A stretch of DNA of 64,000 bases from Klebsormidium nitens (taxonomy: Eukaryota > Streptophyta > Klebsormidiophyceae > Klebsormidiales > Klebsormidiaceae). Positions 58,725 through 64,000 of the stretch are shown here, one piece after another. The notes beneath the pieces were generated by a model. The model ran no database searches, was not told where the DNA came from, and saw nothing but the letters and a program-made list of their open reading frames with translations. The translations under genes were made by a program, and so were the position numbers. Every line of letters starts with the position of its first letter. The first letter of the stretch is position 1. The DNA lies in NCBI GenBank assembly GCA_000708835.1, contig DF236959.1, positions 108,883-172,882 on the forward strand, given 5' to 3'.

Positions 58725-59186
58725 CTAAGGGTGTCGTTCCACTAGCGGCCGGCATGAGCCACCCATGGCTCCTACGGGACTATAAAATAAATTGATTGAT
58801 TGATTGATTGGCACAGGTGCAAAAATCAATAAAGTATGTGGTTCTAAAGCAGCCGGAATTTGCCCGGAATTCTGATATATTTGCAATTTCCGGCCGCTAG
58901 TGGAACAGCTGACCGGCAGAGTTTGCGCCAAAAAATAGAGCATTGAATGCAGAATCCAACGTGGCGGCATGCGATTCGCAGACTCGGTGCCACGTCCCGG
59001 CACAACTTTTATTTAAAACTCGACCCATCAAATTGTCGGGTCGAGTTTTAATAAAAGTTTGTGCCGCCGACGTGGCATTTATTTGCCCGGAAGTCCGGTA
59101 GTTGACCGACGGTAGAGCAATATTCAGCCAATCACAGAATTTAAAATGTTCCGCCGGCCGCTAGTGGAAGGGAACGACACCCTTAG
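58725..59186. mobile_element. MITE-like non-autonomous DNA transposon, 462 bp
   Basis: Terminal inverted repeats: left 58725-58753 reads CTAAGGGTGTCGTTCC, then ACTAGCGGCCGGC. Right 59153-59186 is its complement, with a 5-base insertion. TA at 58726 and at 59184 would fit a TA target duplication bordering an AGGGTGTCG terminus. Inside are a GATT microsatellite (about 58791-58810), an extra copy of the CCGGCCGCTAGTGGAA part of the terminus near 58890, and an inner inverted repeat of about 38 bp (58989-59026 with 59038-59076) that should fold into a hairpin. There is no transposase frame. It ends 330 bp before the mL40-like start codon. Confidence 0.8.
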
Positions 59187-59516
59187 TAAGCGTCTGCATT
59201 TTCGGGCGTTTGCAAGGCAGCGGTACCGCAATGGCGGTCGCCCCCATCCTGAAAGCAGGTGAGTGGGCAGGAAGCGACCATGGAATGCATGTTCCCTGCT
59301 GTTTGGTCGCCACTTCGAGCTTGAAGGAGCAGCCGTGCAAGATTGCAAGTTGCAGAATCAACTCGAGAAGTTGGAAGTTGGAGAAAAGGAGATCCGCACA
59401 GAAGTTCAAGGCGTGGAACAAGCGCTTCCTCCTTCATTTTGGTGCTGCCTCTCGCCTGTGAGGCTGTGTGATCAGCTGACACCTTGATAAGCAGGTGCAC
59501 CATCAGTCGAGCGAGC

Positions 59517-61105
59517 ATGGACGCCTACAGACACTGCTTACGCCTCAGCAGATTAATCAAACAGTTGGAGCCCGGGTACCGATTGCAGTTTCATGCAAAC
59601 TTTGCAAAAGGTGCGGCCAAGTCCAAGACTCCGCAGAAGGGTGGGAAGCCTATGAAGAAGAGGACAGCACAGGAGGCGCAGGCGGCCCTGAAAGCAAAGG
59701 CCGATCCGCCAGACGTGCCGACGTCCATGTCGCCGCTGTTGAAGGCCAGCCTGGCAAGGCAAGACCTGAAGAAGCCGCAGCAGAGCCCCGAGGAGCTGAA
59801 GGCGAGCGAAGCGGCTGCCAAGGAGTACAGCCGAAAAATGGTGAGTTGCTGCTGGAATGGTCTTACTTCAGAATGACAAGAGGTAGACATTCTGCACAAG
59901 AATGCTACATTTGCGGAGCAGTTGTATCCAATCTGGTCGGAAGGTGGTCGTCGTCAGAATGTGGTGGGTGTTTGGTTCTGTATCGTGCTATCCCTTTAGG
60001 GTGTTTCCAGGTAGTTCCGCAATCCAAAGGCAACCTTCATTAGGTACAATCACCTTCAATTACCTTCAGAGAGTCAAATTCGGGTTGACGTTCGAGTGCT
60101 GTGCTGTCTTTGCGGGGTCTAGAGCAGTATATTCTAGCCTATCTGCGGGCAAACTTCCAATGCTGATGGCGGCAGTGGTGTGCATTTGAGTGGACTGCTG
60201 AAAGTACATGAAGTAGAATCAGAGCTTGCTTGCCAGATCTCTTTGTCAACGATGCTTTTCTGGTGCGAGGCCATTACCGGGTGACTCTCTGTCTGTCGCT
60301 TTATTCAGCTTTTGCAAGCTTGTAATTCTTTCTCGAAGTTTGGCTTTTTATCAATCTCTGCTGAATTGGTCTCCTGGGAGGCCAGGGTCCTGGGGTACAA
60401 ACAAAGAATTGAATACAGACGTGGCATTCTGGATCAGGCTATGTCTTTTGAATCTTTTGATTGATGGATGCCAGGGCGCCAGGATGAGCAGGGCAACTGG
60501 CAACTTGGCTCAAGAGTATCTTGAGAAGTGCTACAATAGGAAAGTTAATCCTTCTGCAGCATCAGGGACATACATTGAACCACCTCTTTTGTGGTATGCT
60601 AACTTGTCTTAATCGCTATGGCAAGCTTCCTCCTGGCTGCGCTCTGTCATGCAGGAAGATAAAAAAGGCACCTGATCGTTGGGCACCATCTTCTTAGAAC
60701 CTATTTGGTCCTGGGTTTTGCTCAATGGGGCACGATCAAGTGCTTCTGCTAGGGTCTCACCAGACCCAATTAGATTTCGCTTGAGGACATAACCATATTT
60801 CTACAGGAGTGATGCATCAACTTTTGTGTTCCGTTCCGTTGCTGAGCCCCTGCACTGACAGACCTCTTCATCTTGCTTTTCAGTTGCACGAACTGCGACA
60901 GAAGCAGTTAGGACTGCAGCAACGGATACAGCTCAAATGGGCCGCTATAGCTGCACTGCCTGAGGGGTTTCTCCGCGACGAAGCCTCGAAAGAGGACCTG
61001 ACCCCCTTTCCACCTCGGCGAATACCAACGTGGACCCCTCCGATTCCTGGCTTCAGCAACCGGGACGATGCTAGTGCTCGAGACGCCGATCGGAGGCGGC
61101 GGTAG
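59517..61105 (+). CDS. Probable mitochondrial ribosomal protein mL40-like, two exons
   Basis: Exons 59517-59840 and 60884-61105 join in phase 0 at GTGAGT and TTTTCAG and give 181 residues. The start MDAYRHCLRLSRLIKQ is basic and amphipathic, as in mitochondrial presequences. It is followed by a Lys-rich linker (KTPQKGGKPMKKRTAQEA) and a conserved C-terminal part: LHELRQKQLGLQQRIQLKW, AAIAALPEGF, DLTPFPPRRIPTWTPPIPGF. The helix plus ALPE...DLTPFP..R....TPPI pattern is what I recall from plant mL40 (MRPL28-like) proteins of the mitoribosome large subunit; this match is from memory and moderate. The ATG at 59517 is the first in frame after a stop-limited leader. Confidence 0.6.
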
Positions 61106-62208
61106 CCTCCGCTCTCGGAACCCGAAGATGAACTTGGGAACGCTTCTTTCATAGCATACTCTATTGTTATTGCGGAAGTTTGACTTTGCGGAAATCTGTG
61201 CTTTGGATTCGTGCAGCTCACAGACTCGGTGCTGGAGCTGCTCGTGTGGTTCGGCCGGAACTTGCTTGCGTCACCCCAACTATCACAGGGCATGCACTGA
61301 AGTTGGCTCGCTACCTCATTGTCAGATGCATTGGATGCACTCAGTGAGATCATCGGGTGTTGGACGAGTTTTTATATCGATCTAGAGCTGCGGACACCAT
61401 CCTTGTAACCGTCATGTGGGTCACTGGTCAACGTGTGATTGCATGGAGTCTGCATGCGTTTGCGGGCCCGCAGCCGGAACTTATGTCGCGATCATTTGGC
61501 AGGTTTCATAGTGCACACATTGCCGCAGTACGTTCAGCCTCAAACGCTAAGTTTGCATATGTGTTCTATGAATGTGAAGCGGCCAGCTTCACATGCACAT
61601 AGATGCCAGTATGGTGCGACTTCAAGTTAGTCCAACAAAAGACGGTCTTTTTGTTCAGCTTGAATGTGTCCAACAACTGGTCGGGCTCACGCGTGTCCAC
61701 ACTGACAGCCGTGCAAGTTCTCAATCAGGGGCGGCTCGGACATTGGCATGCTGCACTCTTCCCAGCTTATTTAACCTTGCTGGTTAGCGCATGCGACGGT
61801 CGAGGTGGAGGCGTATGCATAATTATTGCTGCAAGTGTTGCTGAAATGATTGAACGCTGGCTGATCAATCAATCAGCAAAATGATAACGCTTCTGCACAG
61901 ATAGGACTGTCTGTTTTCAGCAAGCTCCGCATATGAACCGCTGCACTTCCAAGCAGTGCAGCGCCCTAAAGCTTGCATTTACGTCTATATCATGCTCTCA
62001 ATCAATTGGTGCTCAAGTACGGCCACAGGCTGGAGCGTCAGTATGTCTAGGCACGTCGAAAAAAACACGCCCAGGGAAGCTGCTTCCAAGACGTATACAA
62101 CCTTGCCTTTGAGATTCTGCCCTTGGGCCGTCCGCTTTTACAATGCTGAAGTCCCGTTTGTGATTGTTACCAAACTTTGACTCACAGAAAGGGTTCCGCG
62201 ATATCAGG
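61106..62208. other. Convergent 3' region, no gene recognised
   Basis: Lies between the mL40-like gene (plus) and the HU gene (minus). Frames of 60-95 codons (for example 61603-61884) have no recognisable similarity or splice partners. Confidence 0.45.
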
Positions 62209-63600
62209 CTACTCTGCCGCACCGTCTGATGGTCCCTCTCTAAGGTGTTTTGGTATAGTGATGCCATTCACCTCATTTTTGAAGTATTGGCCGACCGTGA
62301 AATGAGGAATTCTGGCCTCTGGAATTATCAATGCTTCCCCAGTCCGTGGATTCCTCCCCTTGCGTTCTTTCCTGATCCGGGGCTCGAAAACGCCGAAACC
62401 TGCCAAAGTACGAGGGGAGCTAAGCGGTTTGGTTCAGCAGCGCCAGGTTCGACCCACTTTCGTAAAGGTACCTGAGGACTCTCAGAGGGTGGTAGACACG
62501 GGAGTTCTTTCCAAGGAGCCAGAAAAGAGATCAATTCGCCAGCAGACTTGACAGCCTAAATAAGGGGCTGTCCAAACCGAAGAATGACCAGAAGCCACTT
62601 GCAATGATTTAGACATATGAAATTTTGAATCTATCTCTTTTCCCTTCTTCTCTTCCCTGCGCCATTACAATACGCATCACACTACGTTAAGCAGAGGAGC
62701 AAGACACACAAGCCGCTCACAAACCAGCTCTCAGACGACAGAGCCTCTTCTTTTCCTCCACTGTTCTCTTGTCCCGCTGTTCTGAGTTCACTTAAGTGAG
62801 AGAAGAACACCATGCATTACCACCAACGTCAGAGACTGGGAAGGAAAGAGTCGCACTCATCGGATATTGTCAAGACACTCTCATGGCAAAACGGACGCAC
62901 CCTTAGTACAAAGAAATCTGGTCTCCCATGGACATAGAGCACTGAAACCATTCTTGGTCTCAGTGCGACACCTGTCGCGCTTCAAAAAGAAGCACTCACC
63001 AGGAATTTGCACTTTGTCCCCCTCCGCCACCGTTTCAATGATTGCATCAAAGACGGTGTCTACCACGGTCTTTGTGTCGTATTTGTTGAACTTGGTTATG
63101 CCCGCCACCTTGTCAATGAACTCCTTCTTGTTCAGCGCCCGCACCGACAGCCCCCCCGGCGACGTTCGTCGAGTAGTCCCAGAGCCTGAGACGGCAGCAA
63201 CCCGCTGGCCCAGGAAACCGCTGCAAAATCGGATAGGGAAGGAGAACACTACGGTCAGAGTTGAAAAGTATCAGGTTAGGCGCTTGGTTAAGAAAGATCG
63301 TAAATATCCGGCTTGCAGAAAGGTGAGAAATATCTCCTGGTCACAGCTGTGTTTTGCTTGTACATTTGTGGGGCGCACTTTCTGTGACCGGACGGAAGCA
63401 TGCCATGTTGACACCAACCTGCAAGTTTGGGGAAGCATACGGTGCGAAGAATGGGAAGGATCCATTTGCAGAGTGTTCTGACCGCTTGCTTGAAAACTGT
63501 TTAAGCCCTGCGGCATAGAGGAACGTCGTTCTGAGGAGCTGATAGATTCAGCCGAAGGCAGTGCTGAGAAACGATGTCGCGTCGCACTCTGACAGGTCAT
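62209..63600 (-). CDS. HU-type bacterial histone-like DNA-binding protein, organelle-targeted
   Basis: HU proteins are small dimers that bend and compact DNA in bacteria and in some plastids. Exons in reading order are 63600-63419, 63220-63000 and 62399-62209, joining in phase to 197 residues. The HU fold starts at [18 protein letters not shown], continues with [23 protein letters not shown] and [20 protein letters not shown] (the beta-arm with its RNP tip), and ends with [16 protein letters not shown]. That is one complete HU domain of about 90 residues. The roughly 90 residues before it are rich in Ser, Arg and Thr and poor in acidic residues, as in a plastid transit peptide. Exon 1 was chosen because its donor leaves two bases that complete the first codon of exon 2. 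Its Met at 63600 is the least certain point; Met at about 63465 is an alternative. Plastid location is inferred. Confidence 0.88.
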
Positions 63601-64000
63601 CCCGCCGTTTTACACGGCTGTCTGCAGTGGATCTTTCAAATTACCTCCGGCCTCTGCTGACCTGCAGTCGTGATTAGAAGACCTAGCTTCTTCTTCTGGT
63701 TGTTTGAAAGTCAGTCAAAAGGTGGTGGCAGCATGCATCAATTTCAGCAATTTCTGACTGCTCTTCAAAGACAATTGCACCACAACATCCATCGAGTGTC
63801 GCTGTGTGTGCCCTGAAAATCTGTCCAGCGCCACTCAAGCATCGCGATTACCCGACTGGTGCCACAACGTGCCAGAGTACTTTGAATGGGCCTAAGTGGC
63901 AGGGTCCGCTAAAAGGAAGTTTAGGGGGGCCACACTGGGGACGCTCGTTTGCTAGACACTGACGCCAGTCGATGCATACACAGTCCTGTTTCAGCAACCG
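63601..64000. other. Upstream region of HU gene
   Basis: Holds the HU promoter and 5' leader. No other gene recognised. Confidence 0.45.

Overview
The window is nuclear DNA of an intron-rich eukaryote. Genes are built from many short exons joined by mostly GT-AG introns, and I rebuilt them by checking splice sites and reading phase by eye. The gene set (AIR9, profilin, an organelle-type HU protein with an N-terminal extension, a membrane P450, F-box/LRR-like genes) points to a streptophyte. The nucleus-encoded HU protein suggests a charophyte-type green alga, perhaps Klebsormidium-like, rather than a land plant. The species is inference.

Left third (1-25650): a three-exon profilin gene (minus strand, 1271-2572) is divergent from a 33-exon AIR9 gene (plus strand, 3419-25650). 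AIR9 encodes about 1595 residues: a basic Ser/Pro-rich head, a leucine-rich-repeat block with about one repeat per exon, eleven A9 (Ig-like) repeats, and a conserved C-terminal domain. In land plants AIR9 is a microtubule-associated protein of the preprophase band and cortical division site; profilin is the actin-monomer partner. Two AIR9 introns hold decaying tandem copies of the exon edge next to them.

Middle (25651-47940): a six-exon microsomal-type cytochrome P450 (27394-32376) is followed by a cluster of large single-exon F-box/LRR-like genes at 33020-34533, 36070-37562, 42486-43997 and 44515-46043. Only the third is intact. The others each carry one frameshift between long, well conserved frames. 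A truncated fifth copy (38014-38127), a decayed P450 exon 3 (38600-38860) and a repeated divergent promoter block show that P450 and F-box material was duplicated as segments here. A strong hairpin with related inverted repeats lies upstream of the P450.

Right third (47941-64000): an unrecognised seven-exon, helix-rich protein with a candidate nuclear signal (minus strand, 47941-53078) starts only 84 bp from a plus-strand gene (53163-57868). That plus-strand gene appears to encode two lysozyme-like (SLT-type) transglycosylase modules; the second has lost its predicted catalytic glutamate. A 462-bp MITE-like element (58725-59186) lies just upstream of a two-exon gene resembling mitochondrial ribosomal protein mL40 (59517-61105). 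The window ends with a three-exon minus-strand gene for a predicted organelle-targeted HU DNA-binding protein (62209-63600).
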